Positions 52,715 through 62,230 are shown, counted from the stretch's first letter. The stretch: 64,000 bases of DNA from Sulfurimonas sp. HSL3-1 (GCF_039645995.1 NZ_CP147920.1:2232001-2296000); one strand, 5' to 3'. Notes: a model not told the origin generated them from the letters alone. Program-made: numbers and translations.

Positions 52715-52736
52715 AAATCCGTACGGGTGCGGATTT
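52715..52736 (-). promoter_or_regulatory. Hairpin in the rpmE leader
   Basis: AAATCCG and CGGATTT form a 7-bp stem about 50 nt before the start codon in a ~75-nt leader, followed by an A/T-rich stretch. It could be an autoregulatory site for L31 or another ribosomal control; that is inference from position. Confidence 0.4.
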
Positions 52737-52746
52737 TAAGACCGCA

Positions 52747-52775
52747 ATTATACCGAATAAAGCCGGACGCTTCAA
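52747..52775 (-). promoter_or_regulatory. Sigma-70 promoter of rpmE
   Basis: TTGAAG (-35, 52770-52775) and TATAAT (-10, 52747-52752) are spaced 17 bp. Transcription would start near 52740. Confidence 0.82.
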
Positions 52776-52884
52776 GTCCCGCTCCATACGCGCGCCCTTA
52801 TAATTGTAAAATATGTATTTTTTAGTTAAAAAATAGTTTTATCAGGTATTATTGTGATAGATATCACTCCATAGAGGTAACCAC

Positions 52885-53679
52885 GTGAAATTTGTCGCCT
52901 TTGCATTGATGTTCCTCCTCTCCGTTATCCTGACAGGATGTTTTACCAAACCCGTCCCGCGTGAGAAACTCGTGAAGCAGACGCGTCTTGCCGTTATCCC
53001 CCTTTTTGAGGAAACGCTTGTGTCCGAGTATTTCGGGGTAACGGTTTTCGAGAACACCTCCTTTGAATATGACATTTCATCCTGGGACCTCTATGACCTC
53101 GTCTATAAGAACGTCGCAAAGAAAATCGATCTGTACTCCCCGATGACGGTCGTTGACCTGCATCTCTCCAAGGGCAAGATATTGGACATGGCAAAGCGCA
53201 AATCGATCGTGGCCGAAAAAGGGTACTTCATCAACGCCGATATGCTCATGGAGAAGATTCAAAAGACCCTGTTGCAGAAGAAGATTGATTACGTGCTGAT
53301 CATCAAAGGCTGGATGAACCCAAATTTCAGAGTCAGACAGATTCTACGATTTAAAGAGAATGATCTGTTCCTGCTCGACGGGCTTAACTTCGGGCTCTAT
53401 GACACCAAAACACTGGAAGCGGTCAGAATCACCGATAACAACCAGGACCCCGATGCCATTTCAGGCTGTGTCAAATATTCGGAGGTCGCTTCTTCACCCT
53501 TGTGGCGGGACAAAAATCTTCCGCTGAGCTCCGGTGAACTCGGGCAGGTTCAGACAATATTGCGGGACTTTTTAACACAACTGATACCGGTTATGCTGAC
53601 CAAAATGCATCTGCTTCAGGGAAGCGGCTACAATGAACTGCCGCAAAAGTACAACTATATGGGGGCCTGTTACATCTAG
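52885..53679 (+). CDS. Unidentified lipoprotein
   Basis: The 264-residue product begins MKFVAFALMFLLSVILTGCF with lipobox LTGC, so it should be lipidated at Cys19. The rest is mixed with few Cys. No domain is recognised. A TATTAT -10 box at 52847-52852 may drive it. It converges on rsmE with a 12-bp gap. Confidence 0.75.
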   Translation: MKFVAFALMFLLSVILTGCFTKPVPREKLVKQTRLAVIPLFEETLVSEYFGVTVFENTSFEYDISSWDLYDLVYKNVAKKIDLYSPMTVVDLHLSKGKILDMAKRKSIVAEKGYFINADMLMEKIQKTLLQKKIDYVLIIKGWMNPNFRVRQILRFKENDLFLLDGLNFGLYDTKTLEAVRITDNNQDPDAISGCVKYSEVASSPLWRDKNLPLSSGELGQVQTILRDFLTQLIPVMLTKMHLLQGSGYNELPQKYNYMGACYI

Positions 53680-53691
53680 GGGGTTCCCCCC

Positions 53692-54363
53692 TTAAAGCAG
53701 GACCTTGGCCGCCACGGCGACGGCGGCGCTCTCCGAACGGAGGATGAACGGCGTATCAAAACGGAGTGTCCGGCATGACGCCAGCAGGGCCCGTTCCGCC
53801 TCGCTGAAGCCCCCTTCGCAGCCGATCAGCACCGTATCAATGCCCGCCGTATCCACCAGTCGCTCTTCGGTGAAATCCATGACGGCCGTCTGGGGGTTCG
53901 CCGCTATGAAACTTTCGAGCGAATCCGTCGTCTCCAGCGCCATCCACTCGCTGCGTCCGCACTGCTGCATGGAAGCCTCAAGGATGCGGTTTAAGCGCTC
54001 GAAATCGGGCCGGAACTGCCGCTGGCTGCGGTCGCAGGCGATAAAGGTAATCTTCCCCACCCCCATCTCGTTGAGCTGCGGCAACACCTTCTCGACGGAT
54101 TTCGGGTCGATAGTACACCATCCGATATGCAGCGGACGCGCCGCCGCAATCACACGGGACGCTTTCGATACCAGCAGCAGCTCCGCCCGCCGGCCGTCGC
54201 TCTGTTCGAGACGGTAGGTGTACAGCGTCCCGCTCTTTTCGGGGTGGCGCAGAGCAACGCTGTCGCCGATGCCGTGGCGTCTGACTTTGACAATGTATTT
54301 GTAGGCCTCCCCCTTGAGGGTGAGCTGCCTCGCCCCCGCCTCGTCGTGGAAGAGGAATCTCAC
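53692..54363 (-). CDS. rsmE: 16S rRNA (uridine-1498 N3) methyltransferase
   Basis: The 223-residue SPOUT enzyme has the PUA-like N-terminal part (YKYIVKVRRHGIGDSVALR) and the C-terminal TVLIGCEGGFSEAERALL and RSESAAVAVAAKVLL knot motifs of RsmE. It methylates U1498 of 16S rRNA. The start overlaps the membrane-protein gene by 4 bp. Confidence 0.93.
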   Translation of the reverse strand: MRFLFHDEAGARQLTLKGEAYKYIVKVRRHGIGDSVALRHPEKSGTLYTYRLEQSDGRRAELLLVSKASRVIAAARPLHIGWCTIDPKSVEKVLPQLNEMGVGKITFIACDRSQRQFRPDFERLNRILEASMQQCGRSEWMALETTDSLESFIAANPQTAVMDFTEERLVDTAGIDTVLIGCEGGFSEAERALLASCRTLRFDTPFILRSESAAVAVAAKVLL

Positions 54364-54770
54364 AGAAGGGACATCCAGAGCGTCATCAGCATCGTCAGGA
54401 CGAACTCCGCCCCCAGCAGCTTCAGGGCGAATGGCCGGTAGAGTAAGAGCGCCTCGGGCAGTTTCGTCCGCAGCCGCCGGACGGTTTTGTAACGACGTGC
54501 TTCGAGCACGATCAGAACGACGGTGATCATGATCATCGCGATGTTCTCGAGGCTGAAAGCCAGATGCTTCGCCGCCATCATGACGACACCGGTGAACGCC
54601 ATCGCCGCGATCGCCATCACCGAAAAAGGCATGACGATCCGTGCACGCCGGACGTAATCAGGGGCCTGCACCGCGAACTGGAGCATGGCGGCGTTGAAGA
54701 CGATTATGCCGAGCCACACCAGGACAAACCCGAAATGAAGCTGCAGACTCATGCTGTACATTGTTTCCAT
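54360..54770 (-). CDS. Small unidentified membrane protein
   Basis: The 136-residue protein has about four hydrophobic helices and a basic cytoplasmic loop (EARRYKTVRRLRTKL near residue 90). Several ATGs (54770, 54761, 54752) could begin it; none has a clear ribosome site. It is translationally linked to rsmE by a 4-bp overlap. Function unknown. Confidence 0.6.
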   Translation of the reverse strand: METMYSMSLQLHFGFVLVWLGIIVFNAAMLQFAVQAPDYVRRARIVMPFSVMAIAAMAFTGVVMMAAKHLAFSLENIAMIMITVVLIVLEARRYKTVRRLRTKLPEALLLYRPFALKLLGAEFVLTMLMTLWMSLL

Positions 54771-54823
54771 AATCCGGATTTTACCCCACTTTATCTATAA
54801 TCGAACCAAAAAAGAGTCTATCC

Positions 54824-56050
54824 ATGCCCGTTACCGTCGAAGAAGCCCTCGCGCGCATTCACGCCCACCGTCCGAAGCTGCGCCGCGAATTCATTCCCAT
54901 CGAGGAGGCCATCGGTCGGGTGCTGGCCCAGGACGTCACGGCCCGCTACAACCTTCCACCCTTCGACAACTCCGCCATGGACGGGTACGCCGTTATCTGC
55001 TCCGATGCGGGCAAACGCGTGCTCGCCGAGCATACGATCTTTGCGGGAGACCGGGAACAGATCCGTATCGCGGAGGGCCAGGCCGCACGGATTATGACCG
55101 GGGCGCGTATTCCCGAAGGAACCGAGTGCATCGTCCCCATCGAGGAGGTCACCGTCGAAGGCGAACACGTCACCCTCCCCTCGCCTTTGAGAGCGGGCCA
55201 GCACATCCGGCTCTGCGGCGAGGATATCCAGACCGACGACACACTGCTAACAACGGGCGATACCCTCTCGGCCTACCACATCACCCTGCTTGCATCCCAG
55301 GGGATCACCCACGTCTGCGTCTACCACCGTCCGAGGGTCGCCATTTTCGCCTCGGGGAGTGAATTGAAGATGCATCACGAGCAGGTCGCCCCCTACCAGC
55401 TCTACAACACCAACTCCCCGACCTTTGCGGCCCGGGCGGCGGAGCTGGAGTGCGACGTCCATTTCGTCGGGACGGCGGCCGATACGCTCGACGCCCTGCT
55501 CGAACATATCGACAGTGCTTTGCAGAGTGACCTCATCATTACCAGCGGCGGCGTCAGTGTCGGGGACGCGGACTACACCAAGGAGGCGTTCACCCACTTC
55601 AGCTTCATACCGCTTTTTGAAAAGGTCGACCTCAAGCCGGGGAAACCGACGACGGTCGGCACCATCGGCGACACGCTGGTGCTCAACCTGCCGGGTAACC
55701 CGATGGCGGCCGCACTCTGTTTTGAACTGTTCGGACAGGCCCTGATCGCCTCGCTCAGCGGGACAAACGCCCCCTTCCACAACAGCATCACGGCCAGGAT
55801 GAAACACGCCTACAACGTCCGCCCGGGCCGCCGGACGCTGCTGCCGGGCTATTATGACGGAAACCACTTCACCGTCTGCGAGAAGTTCGCACCGGGGATG
55901 ATCACGCCCCTGGCCCTCTCGAACGGCTTTATCATGCTTGACGAAGCCTGCAGTGCCGTCGCCCAAGAGGCCGAGGTACGCTTTATCCCGACACGCTTCG
56001 TCTGGCGGAGCGGCAGCGCCGTCTCCCTGGTGAGTACGTCGGAGGCGTAA
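54824..56050 (+). CDS. moeA: Molybdopterin molybdenumtransferase
   Basis: The 408-residue protein has LPPFDNSAMDGYAV near the N-terminus, GARIPEGTECIVPIEEV and TSGGVSVGDADYT in the central domain, and NLPGNPMAAALCF, typical of MoeA. It inserts Mo into the pterin. This supports the molybdoenzymes present in the window (formate dehydrogenase and the xanthine dehydrogenase-type enzyme). It diverges from the small membrane protein. Confidence 0.95.
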   Translation: MPVTVEEALARIHAHRPKLRREFIPIEEAIGRVLAQDVTARYNLPPFDNSAMDGYAVICSDAGKRVLAEHTIFAGDREQIRIAEGQAARIMTGARIPEGTECIVPIEEVTVEGEHVTLPSPLRAGQHIRLCGEDIQTDDTLLTTGDTLSAYHITLLASQGITHVCVYHRPRVAIFASGSELKMHHEQVAPYQLYNTNSPTFAARAAELECDVHFVGTAADTLDALLEHIDSALQSDLIITSGGVSVGDADYTKEAFTHFSFIPLFEKVDLKPGKPTTVGTIGDTLVLNLPGNPMAAALCFELFGQALIASLSGTNAPFHNSITARMKHAYNVRPGRRTLLPGYYDGNHFTVCEKFAPGMITPLALSNGFIMLDEACSAVAQEAEVRFIPTRFVWRSGSAVSLVSTSEA

Positions 56051-56055
56051 TCACT

Positions 56056-57246
56056 TCAGCCCTCCCGCGTCTCCTCCCGCTTCGTCTTTTTCAAAACCGC
56101 CGACAGGTAAAGCGCCCCCACGACGCCCGAAACCAGCGACCCCATCAAAATCCCGATCCGCTCGTCGACCAGCGAAAAGCAGACCCCTTCGCTGCATTCG
56201 AACGCCAGCGAACCGATAAAAAGACTCATCGTGAAACCGATCCCGCCGAGAATGGCGACTCCGAAAAGCTGTGCGTTCGTCACCCCCTCGGGGAGTTTAC
56301 CAAGCCGCAGCGCCACGGCCAGACGGCTGAAGAGAAAGATGCCGATGCTTTTGCCGAAAAAGAGCCCCGCCGCAATACCGACGGTGACGGAGTGCGCAAA
56401 GTCGCTTGCGGAAACGCTGCCGAAACTGACCCCCGTGTTGACGAACGCGAAAAGGGGAAGGATGATGTAATTGACCGGCGCATGCAGGGAGTGCTCCAGA
56501 TCGTGGAAACTCTCCCGGTTGCCGCGCAGGGGGATCAGCAGCCCCAGCACGACCCCCGCAATGGTGGCATGCACCCCTGATTTCAGCACGGCGGCCCACA
56601 TGATCAGCCCGATCAGAATGTAAAACGTATTGTTCGTCACACCGCGGAGGTTCATAAACAGCAGGATCAGCGCCATCGTCATCGCGGTGCCGAGTGCGGC
56701 CAGGGAGAGTCCGTGCCCGTAAAAGAGCGCGATCACGATGATAGCCCCAAGGTCGTCGATAATCGCCAGGGCCAGCAAAAAGACCTTCAGTGCCGGCGGT
56801 ACCCGGCTGCCCAGCAGCGACAAGATCCCCAGGGCAAACGCGATGTCCGTCGCCATCGGAATCGCCCACCCCTTCATCGCCCCTTCATCGCCGGCATTCA
56901 ACATGCCGTAGATCAGGGCTGGGACAAGCATCCCGCCGAGGGCGGCGAAGGCCGGCAGCGCGACCTTGGAGCGTTCCTGTAGACTCCCCTCCAGCACCTC
57001 GCGTTTGATCTCGAGTCCCACCATGAAAAAGAAGACCGCCATCAGACCGTCGTTGATCCAGAGCAGCAGCGGCTTGGCGATCGCGAATTCGTCGAAACTG
57101 ATCACGACGGGGATACTGAGAAAATAGCTGTAAAAACTGTGCAGCGGGGAGTTGGCCATCGCCAGCGCCATCACCGTCGAAACGATCAGCAGCACGCCGA
57201 TCGCGGATTCGCGCTTCAAAAACTGAAGCAGTGTCTCATTTCGCAT
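56056..57246 (-). CDS. nhaA: Na+/H+ antiporter NhaA
   Basis: The 396-residue membrane protein has GLEIKREVLEGSL, PMATDIAFALGIL and ALAIIDDLGAIIVIA, including the paired Asp residues of the ion-binding site. It exports Na+ in exchange for protons. I chose the ATG at 57246 with AAGGAG upstream. The start overlaps the last codons of the histidine kinase gene by 11 bp, so it is translated from that transcript. Confidence 0.95.
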   Translation of the reverse strand: MRNETLLQFLKRESAIGVLLIVSTVMALAMANSPLHSFYSYFLSIPVVISFDEFAIAKPLLLWINDGLMAVFFFMVGLEIKREVLEGSLQERSKVALPAFAALGGMLVPALIYGMLNAGDEGAMKGWAIPMATDIAFALGILSLLGSRVPPALKVFLLALAIIDDLGAIIVIALFYGHGLSLAALGTAMTMALILLFMNLRGVTNNTFYILIGLIMWAAVLKSGVHATIAGVVLGLLIPLRGNRESFHDLEHSLHAPVNYIILPLFAFVNTGVSFGSVSASDFAHSVTVGIAAGLFFGKSIGIFLFSRLAVALRLGKLPEGVTNAQLFGVAILGGIGFTMSLFIGSLAFECSEGVCFSLVDERIGILMGSLVSGVVGALYLSAVLKKTKREETREG

Positions 57247-59188
57247 CATGCTCCTTTTGCGGCAGTTCGAGTATAAAGCAAGCTCCGGCACCGCGGTTCT
57301 GGACGCTGACGCCCCCGTTCATGCTCTTCTCCATAATCGTCTTGACCATGTAGAGCCCTATCCCCGTTCCCTGGGACTTGAACTTTGTCGTGAAGTAGGG
57401 ATCGAAGACGCGGTCGATGATATCATCTGCCACCCCGCCCCCGTTGTCGCAGACAGCCACCATGATCATCGTCCCGCCCGTCTGTACGCGGATGGTGACC
57501 TGCGGCTTTTTCGTCCCGTGTTCGAGCATAGCGTCTTTCGCATTGTTCAGAAGATTGAGCATCACCTGGGAGAATTCATTCTCATGCCCCAGTGCCCCCG
57601 GCCGTCCGTCGCATTTGAGATCGATGCCGATATTGTAGCGGTTCAATGTCGGTCTGAAGAGCTCCAGCACCTTTTCGATGGCACCGCAGATGCAGAAATT
57701 TTCCCGCGCCCGGTTCGGCATGAAGAAGTTGCGGAAATCGTCAATCGTATGCGTCATATACTCCATCAGCGTCTCGGACTGCTCCTGGTAGGTCTGCATC
57801 TTCTTCTCGCTGAGGTTCCCCAACTGGTATTCAAAGAAGATATTGCTCTGGATCAGGGAGAGCTGGTTGAGGGGCTGCCGCCACTGGTGGGCGATATTCT
57901 CGATCATCTCCCCCATAGCCGCCTGCCGCGACTGCAGGATCATGATCCGGTCCTTCTCGCGGAGTTCATCGACCTTGAGGGCGATCTTCGCCTGGAGCTG
58001 TTCGTTGAACTCCCGCAGTTTCGCCAGGTGCTCATGTTTCATCATATTGATGCGATCCGCCAGGGCGAAGGAGAGCAGGATCATCTGGATCAGCGAACCG
58101 GCCTGCTGCGTATAGAGCATCACCGGGTGCGTCGGCACCACGCCGAGCTGGTTCAGCGCGACGAGGATGGTCGCCAGCAGAAACACGATCCAGCCGGCGA
58201 GGTAGTAGCGGGCGGCGTGGTAGTTGGGAAGTACTTTAATCCCGGCGTAGATCAACACCCAGGGAATGATCGCGCTCCACACCGCCGCCGCCGTAACCGC
58301 CGTGTGGTAATCGAGCAGCAAGACGGAGAGCACCCCCAGGAAGGAGAGGAACTCCGCAAACGCGATAATGCGTTCCGCCTGCGGGGCATAACGTTTCAGC
58401 ACCAGGAAGTAGCGGGCGAAGCGGAACCCGAACATCGCCGAGAAAAAGATGAAAAATGCCAGGCCGCTGTTCGCCATCCAGACATTGCCCGGCCAGAGCC
58501 ACTCCGGCCCCAATCCGTCGAAATTGAGCTGGAAGAGCATGTAACTGGCCAAAAAGGCGAGATAGTTAAAATAGTGGATCTCGCGGACGAAGATGTACAG
58601 CACCATGTTGTAGACAAGCAGCAGCAGCATGACCCCGTAAAAGAGCCCGAAAAGCAGGTTGGAAAAGGACTCGTCCCGATACGCTCCCGAAAGCTGCTCA
58701 ACCGTCAGGGGAATCTGCAGGGCCCCCTGTGTCTTGACCTGAAGAAGGTAGGAGGTCGTTCCCTCCGTTAGGGGCAGTTTTTCCCAGAACAAACGGCTGG
58801 CATAGGCGCGCGGCGCATTGACCGTATCGCCGTCTCGGCTCAGCCGCGTCAAGCCGTCCGCATCAATGCGGTAGAGGGTATATTCGTCAATGTGGGAGTT
58901 CCCGATGCTGAGGATCCACTCGGTTTGGTCCTCCACGGGACGGGTGAGCGCGAACTGTATCCAGATGGGCTTCTCGACGAAACCGAAGTTGTAGATGGCG
59001 TTCCCTGCCGGTTTGAACCGCGCCGTCTGCTTCAGGATCGTTTCGGGCGAAAACGACGTGTTGGTTTCGATCAGGTACGTGCTGTGGGGAACAATATTGA
59101 TCGCGCCGCGCTGCGAGGCATCCAATACGATACCGCCTGCAACGGCATGCAACGACAGCAGCAATGCGATGAAGATTGTACGGAGCAT
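57236..59188 (-). CDS. 7TMR-DISM sensor histidine kinase
   Basis: The 650-residue protein has a signal peptide, an extracytoplasmic 7TMR-DISMED2-like domain (residues ~25-175), seven membrane helices (about residues 180-380), a coiled-coil linker and the kinase core: IENIAHQWRQPLNQ with the phospho-His, NLLNNAKDAML, VCDNGGGV and GTGIGLYMVK. It probably senses an extracellular ligand, likely a carbohydrate or small solute by family precedent. No response regulator is adjacent. A TATAAT box at 59218-59223 may drive it. Confidence 0.88.
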   Translation of the reverse strand: MLRTIFIALLLSLHAVAGGIVLDASQRGAINIVPHSTYLIETNTSFSPETILKQTARFKPAGNAIYNFGFVEKPIWIQFALTRPVEDQTEWILSIGNSHIDEYTLYRIDADGLTRLSRDGDTVNAPRAYASRLFWEKLPLTEGTTSYLLQVKTQGALQIPLTVEQLSGAYRDESFSNLLFGLFYGVMLLLLVYNMVLYIFVREIHYFNYLAFLASYMLFQLNFDGLGPEWLWPGNVWMANSGLAFFIFFSAMFGFRFARYFLVLKRYAPQAERIIAFAEFLSFLGVLSVLLLDYHTAVTAAAVWSAIIPWVLIYAGIKVLPNYHAARYYLAGWIVFLLATILVALNQLGVVPTHPVMLYTQQAGSLIQMILLSFALADRINMMKHEHLAKLREFNEQLQAKIALKVDELREKDRIMILQSRQAAMGEMIENIAHQWRQPLNQLSLIQSNIFFEYQLGNLSEKKMQTYQEQSETLMEYMTHTIDDFRNFFMPNRARENFCICGAIEKVLELFRPTLNRYNIGIDLKCDGRPGALGHENEFSQVMLNLLNNAKDAMLEHGTKKPQVTIRVQTGGTMIMVAVCDNGGGVADDIIDRVFDPYFTTKFKSQGTGIGLYMVKTIMEKSMNGGVSVQNRGAGACFILELPQKEHDAK

Positions 59189-59250
59189 GCGTCCCTTCCC
59201 ACGTGATAATAGGGGTTATTATAAGACGAAATGTTAAAAAGGGGGGTAAA

Positions 59251-59264
59251 GCGCCCGCAGGCGC
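59251..59264. terminator. Small hairpin after the transketolase gene
   Basis: GCGCC and GGCGC pair around a 4-nt loop just past the tkt stop codon. On the minus strand a TTTACCCCCCTTTTT run follows, which is only moderately T-rich. Confidence 0.4.
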
Positions 59265-59270
59265 CGGAAG

Positions 59271-61193
59271 TTATGAGAGCTGCGCGGTGACCGCGTCTGC
59301 GGTAAAGCCGAACTTCTTGAAAAGTTCGCCGGCCGGTGCGCTGGCGCCGAAAGAGTCCATGCCGATCACCGTATCGGCGAAGCGGTACCACTCCATGCCC
59401 CGGGCCGCTTCGATGGCAACGCGCTTCGTCCCCGGCTTGATGATACCGTCGATATAGGCGGCATCCTGCTCGAGGAGAAGGTCGAAACACGGGACGCTGA
59501 CCACGTTGGCTTTGACACCCTTCGCCGCCAGTTGCGCTTTGACCTCAACGGCCAGCCCGACTTCCGAACCTGACGCCATCAGCGTCATCGTCGCATCGGC
59601 CTCCTCGCTCAGCAGGTAACCGCCCTGCGCCGCGCTCCCCTTTGCCGGGGCGTCGAGCAGCGGAAGGTTCTGACGTGAACAGACGAAGGCGGACGGCGCG
59701 TCCGTTTTGGCCAACGCCCACTTCCAGGCCTCGACGTTCTCGTTGCCGTCCGCCGGGCGCCAGACATAGAAGTTTGGCAGCGCGCGGAACTGTCCCAGGT
59801 GTTCGATCGGCTGGTGGGTCGGGCCGTCTTCGCCGACGCCGATGCTGTCGTGGGTCCAGATAAAGAACTGCTGGATGCCGCTCAGCGCCGCGATACGCGC
59901 CGCCGGCTTCATGTAATCGCTGAAGACGAAGAAGGTCGCGCTGAAGGGCATCAGCGGGCCGTAGAGCGCCATCGCGTTCGTGATCGCTCCCATCGCGTGT
60001 TCGCGGATACCGAAGTGAATGTTCTTGCCGCGGGGGAACTCGCCGAGGTCTTTGAGCTCCGTCTTGTTGGACGGTCCGAGGTCCGCCGAACCGCCGAGGA
60101 AACCGGGGATCGCCTTTGCCACGGCATTGAGGATCTTCCCGTTCGTGCTGCGCGTTGCGTCGGCCTTGTCGAATTCGGGCCACTGGATGCGGGTAAAGTC
60201 AGGGTTGCTCAGGGCGCTCAGCGCTTCGTTCTGCTCGACCAGCGGCAGAGTCGCGAGGCGGTGTTTCCACTCGCGCTCGGCCAGGTCGCCTGCTTCGACG
60301 GCACAACGGAAACGGGCCAGAACGTCTTCGTCGACCTGGAAGGCTTCATTGGGGTTGAATCCGCAGTTCGTTTTCGCCTCGCAGATAATCTCCTCGCCCA
60401 GTGGCGCGCCGTGGGAGTGGTGGGAGCCTTCCATCTCACACGCCCCTTTGGCGATCGTCGTATCGGCAATGACGAGCACAGGCTTCGTGCGCGTTTTCGC
60501 CTCGGTGATCACCGCATCGATCGCCTCGTAGTCGTGCCCGTCCACTTCAAGCACATCCCACCCCTGCGATTCGAAACGCTGCGCGACGTTCTCGCTGAGG
60601 CTGAGCTCCGTAGAACCCTCGATCGTGATACGGTTGGAGTCGTAGATGAGGATCAGGTTATCGAGCTGGTTGTGGCCTGCGATGGAACACGCCTCGTAGC
60701 TGATCCCCTCTTCCAGGTCACCGTCGCCGCAGAGACAGTAGACATGGTGGTCAATCACTTTGGCCGTCTCGGAGTTCACCTGCGCGCCGACGTATTTGGA
60801 GGCCATCGCGAAACCGACGGCGTTCGCGACACCCTGCCCCAGAGGGCCGGTCGTGATCTCGATCCCCTCCGTATGGCCGTACTCCGGGTGGCCCGGCGTT
60901 TTGGAATCAAGCTGGCGGAACTGTTTAAGGTCCTCGATCTCGAGCCCGTATCCCCAGAGGTAATAGAGCGAATAGATCAGGCCCGTCGCATGGCCGCCGG
61001 AGAAGACGAGGCGGTCACGGTTGAGCCACTTCGGGTTCTTGGGGTTGTGGTTGAGGTGCTCGGAAAGCACGACGGCGATGTCCGCAAGACCCATCGGGGC
61101 ACCCGGGTGGCCGGAGTTCGCCTTCTGGACCATATCGGCCGCAAGGAAACGGATCGTATTCGCCATTTTGGCGCGCATCGTATTGTCGCTCAT
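59271..61193 (-). CDS. tkt: Transketolase
   Basis: The 640-residue enzyme has GHPGAPMGLADIAVVL at the N-terminus, CGDGDLEEGISYEA for ThDP/Mg binding near residue 155, and HDSIGVGEDGPTHQPIEHL, the transketolase motif. It acts in the pentose-phosphate and, in autotrophs, carbon-rearrangement pathways. I chose the ATG at 61193, with AAGGA five bases upstream, over ATGs at 61199 and 61214. Confidence 0.96.
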   Translation of the reverse strand: MSDNTMRAKMANTIRFLAADMVQKANSGHPGAPMGLADIAVVLSEHLNHNPKNPKWLNRDRLVFSGGHATGLIYSLYYLWGYGLEIEDLKQFRQLDSKTPGHPEYGHTEGIEITTGPLGQGVANAVGFAMASKYVGAQVNSETAKVIDHHVYCLCGDGDLEEGISYEACSIAGHNQLDNLILIYDSNRITIEGSTELSLSENVAQRFESQGWDVLEVDGHDYEAIDAVITEAKTRTKPVLVIADTTIAKGACEMEGSHHSHGAPLGEEIICEAKTNCGFNPNEAFQVDEDVLARFRCAVEAGDLAEREWKHRLATLPLVEQNEALSALSNPDFTRIQWPEFDKADATRSTNGKILNAVAKAIPGFLGGSADLGPSNKTELKDLGEFPRGKNIHFGIREHAMGAITNAMALYGPLMPFSATFFVFSDYMKPAARIAALSGIQQFFIWTHDSIGVGEDGPTHQPIEHLGQFRALPNFYVWRPADGNENVEAWKWALAKTDAPSAFVCSRQNLPLLDAPAKGSAAQGGYLLSEEADATMTLMASGSEVGLAVEVKAQLAAKGVKANVVSVPCFDLLLEQDAAYIDGIIKPGTKRVAIEAARGMEWYRFADTVIGMDSFGASAPAGELFKKFGFTADAVTAQLS

Positions 61194-61210
61194 TGTCATC
61201 CTTGTTGAAT

Positions 61211-61381
61211 TCATTTATGTCGATTGATATAGCTCAACGTTAATCTACTGTACACGTCACCGAAGCGAAACAAGGGTACCGCTCGCAAAGCGATGTTTCC
61301 TTGAAAGCCCCGGCAACCACGCTGACGCTGTGTCCGCTTCGGCAGCGGCCCTCGCGCAGATAAACCGCGCTCACTTTGCAT
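61211..61381 (-). CDS. Short basic open frame after ispA ending in the same YINRHK tail
   Basis: A 56-codon frame starts at an ATG 4 bp after the ispA stop and ends SYINRHK, just as IspA ends HYINRHK. Over the last 21 bp the two copies differ at three bases, all of which leave the encoded amino acid unchanged. Upstream of that the frames diverge. It is very Arg-rich and no family is recognised. It may be a leftover of a duplicated ispA 3' end, or an insertion flanked by a direct repeat. A functional peptide is unlikely but not excluded. Confidence 0.35.
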   Translation of the reverse strand: MQSERGLSARGPLPKRTQRQRGCRGFQGNIALRAVPLFRFGDVYSRLTLSYINRHK

Positions 61382-61384
61382 ATG

Positions 61385-62230
61385 TCACTTATGCCGATTG
61401 ATGTAATGCAAAAGCATCGGTGAGAGTTCGTTATACAAACGCTCATCGAAGCTTTTGAGCCGTTCGGTCAGGTCGTCGGCCAGCTTGTCGGCCTCCGCCA
61501 TGGCGCCGTCAAGGCCCAGGAGGGTCACGAAGCTGTTCTTCGCCTCGTCGTTGTTCGTCGTTTTGCCCGCCTCTTCGCTCGTTTGGGTCACGTCGAGGAT
61601 GTCGTCCTGGATCTGGAAGAGCAGTCCCAGGTCGATCCCGAAACCGTACAGCGGCGCTTCGAGCGCCTTCTGGCCGGCAATGACCGCTCCCATCTGCAGG
61701 GCGCACGCGATCAGCTTCGCCGTTTTGTTCGTATGCAGGAACTTCACCTCATCCAGGGCGAGCTTCGTATGCTCGAAGGTGCAGTCGATCGCCTGCCCGA
61801 GCACCATCCCGTCGCTGCCGCCGTTCTTGGCGAGCAGGTTGATCAGTTTCACCCGTGTCCGGTCCGAAAAAGGCGCCTCGGAAAGCACTTCGAACGCATG
61901 GGTGTTGAGGGCGTCGCCGACGAGGATCGCCGTCACCTCGTCATAGCGGGTATGCAGGGTCGGGAAACCGCGGCGCAGGTCCGCGTCGTCCATCGCCGGC
62001 AGGTCGTCGTGGATCAGCGAATAGGTGTGCAGCATCTCGATGGCCAGCGCCGCATGGTTGGCCGCATCGATCAGCAGCGGGTTGAACGAGCGCACCACCC
62101 CCAGCAGCAGCGCCGGGCGGAAGCGCTTGCCTCCGGCGGTCAGCATCAGCGAGAGGGCGGTGTCATAGTGGGGGTGAAAACTCTCCGCGCGGGGCAGATT
62201 GTCCTGTAAAAAGCGTTCAAACTCTTCCAT
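61385..62230 (-). CDS. ispA: Polyprenyl (geranyl/farnesyl) diphosphate synthase
   Basis: The 281-residue enzyme has LIHDDLPAMDDADLRRG, the first Asp-rich motif, and FQIQDDILDVTQ, the second, with GGKRFRPALLLGV before them. It builds farnesyl diphosphate. Its ATG is preceded by GGAAG. A TATAAA box at 62271-62276 may start the transcript. The stop is followed 152 bp later by an imperfect repeat of its own last 21 bp. Confidence 0.94.
   Translation of the reverse strand: MEEFERFLQDNLPRAESFHPHYDTALSLMLTAGGKRFRPALLLGVVRSFNPLLIDAANHAALAIEMLHTYSLIHDDLPAMDDADLRRGFPTLHTRYDEVTAILVGDALNTHAFEVLSEAPFSDRTRVKLINLLAKNGGSDGMVLGQAIDCTFEHTKLALDEVKFLHTNKTAKLIACALQMGAVIAGQKALEAPLYGFGIDLGLLFQIQDDILDVTQTSEEAGKTTNNDEAKNSFVTLLGLDGAMAEADKLADDLTERLKSFDERLYNELSPMLLHYINRHK

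Noticed and set aside
61240-61446. 68-residue minus-strand frame spanning the ispA end and the downstream repeat
   Set aside because: It runs in a different frame across the ispA C-terminus, has no ribosome site and no recognisable composition of a real protein.
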